A stretch of 6,322 bases of DNA, from NCBI GenBank assembly GCA_016786965.1, contig JAEUVL010000328.1, forward strand, positions 1 to 6,322. The letters run 5' to 3'. Source of the stretch: Chitinophagaceae bacterium. Lineage in GTDB: Bacteria > Bacteroidota > Bacteroidia > Chitinophagales > Chitinophagaceae. Below, in pieces: positions 5,966-6,322 of this stretch (the first letter of the stretch is position 1; the number at the start of each line of letters is the position of its first letter). A model generated the notes under the pieces. That model was not told the DNA's origin. It was given only the letters and a program-made list of their open reading frames with translations, and searched no databases. A program made the translations under genes and the position numbers.

Positions 5966-6149
5966 CCGGCAATTTAATCACTGTGAATAATATATTTTAC
6001 AACTATCCGCCACATTTTCAAAAGAAACGACCCGGCAAGTGAAATTCACTCTGGCCGAAACTGTTTTGTATAAAAAGGATGACGAAAGACTCCTTCTGCA
6101 ATATCTGCAACAAATTGCGTTGCCGCTTTCGCTAAATTGCAGTCCCGTT
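5966..6149. other. Divergent intergenic region between hydroxylase gene and uvrB
   Basis: These 184 bases must hold the promoters for both the hydroxylase gene (minus) and uvrB (plus). I see no full-consensus Bacteroidota promoter. TATATTTT at 5991-5998 matches seven of eight bases of the -7 box on the plus strand, but its upstream partner is poorly spaced. The frame of uvrB is open upstream of its ATG back to the TAA at 5988-5990, which is discussed under findings. Confidence 0.6.
6038..6050. promoter_or_regulatory. Perfect 6-1-6 palindrome in the divergent region, possible operator
   Basis: AGTGAA and TTCACT flank a single A. It is the best symmetric site in the gap and lies about 73 nt before the oxygenase start and 100 nt before the uvrB start, a reasonable place for a repressor or activator site. 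No known regulator is assigned; a chance palindrome of this size is quite possible. Confidence 0.3.
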
Positions 6150-6322
6150 ATGCCATTTAAACTTCATGCACCATTTCCACCGGCCGGCGATCAACCGGAT
6201 GCCATTCGTCAACTGACGGAAGGGCTGGAAAATGATGAAAGGTACCAGACACTTCTCGGTGTAACAGGTAGTGGCAAAACATTTACCATTGCCAATGTGA
6301 TACAGAATGTACAACGGCCCAC
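6150..6322 (+). CDS. uvrB: Excinuclease ABC subunit B, 5' part only (runs off window)
   Basis: Fifty-seven codons are visible before the right edge. The start MPFKLHAPFPPAGDQPDAI is typical of Bacteroidota UvrB, and GVTGSGKT at 37-44 is the Walker A site, followed by FTIANVI. UvrB is the DNA-damage-verifying helicase-like subunit of nucleotide excision repair; it is loaded by UvrA and recruits UvrC for incision. The remaining helicase motifs, beta-hairpin and UvrC-binding domain lie outside the window. The ATG at 6150 is chosen because family members start at this MPF; no clear Shine-Dalgarno site precedes it. It is transcribed away from the other genes and looks like a housekeeping flank rather than part of their locus. 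Confidence 0.97.
   Translation, partial: MPFKLHAPFPPAGDQPDAIRQLTEGLENDERYQTLLGVTGSGKTFTIANVIQNVQRP

Noticed and set aside
6132..6314. Minus-strand open frame of 60 codons
   Set aside because: It lies opposite the clearly recognisable uvrB start with its Walker A site and has no family-like features.
1..6322. CRISPR array, tRNA/rRNA genes, insertion sequences
   Set aside because: I saw no regularly spaced repeats, no cloverleaf or rRNA-like segments, and no transposase or terminal inverted repeats.

Overview
The window looks like chromosomal DNA from a Bacteroidota bacterium, most likely of the Chitinophagaceae type, though the genus cannot be fixed from the sequence. The evidence is a secreted protein ending in a type IX secretion (T9SS) type A sorting domain (SLYPNP motif), A/T-rich leaders without clear Shine-Dalgarno sites, a candidate promoter of the Bacteroidota -33/-7 form, and a UvrB N-terminus starting MPFKLHAPF.

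Seven of the eight genes lie on the minus strand. In transcription order (right to left) they are: an aspartyl/asparaginyl beta-hydroxylase-like 2-oxoglutarate oxygenase (5258-5965); a small HEAAH-motif putative metalloprotein overlapping it by 4 nt (4758-5261); two tandem tail-collar (MdpB/microcystin-dependent) proteins (4111-4653 and 3521-4069); a strong hairpin (3458-3494); a solute-binding-protein-like gene with no signal peptide (2253-3413); a two-domain formyltransferase six bases later (1308-2246); and a T9SS cargo protein that runs off the left edge (1-1203). On the plus strand, diverging from the hydroxylase gene, is the start of uvrB (6150-6322), an ordinary DNA-repair gene that probably marks the edge of the locus.

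The minus-strand genes fall into at least three transcriptional blocks: hydroxylase plus HEAAH protein (translationally coupled), the collar pair (own candidate promoter at 4693-4722, hairpin terminator after it), and the binding protein plus formyltransferase (6-nt gap). The collar proteins are phage-derived folds, but no other phage structural, integrase or lysis gene is visible, so they look domesticated. Two protein-modification-type enzymes (hydroxylase, possible peptidase), a small-molecule formyl transferase and a cytoplasmic ligand-binding protein flank the collar pair. This suggests a functional cassette built around the collar proteins, but that link rests on proximity only. There is no gene-free stretch longer than 300 bases.
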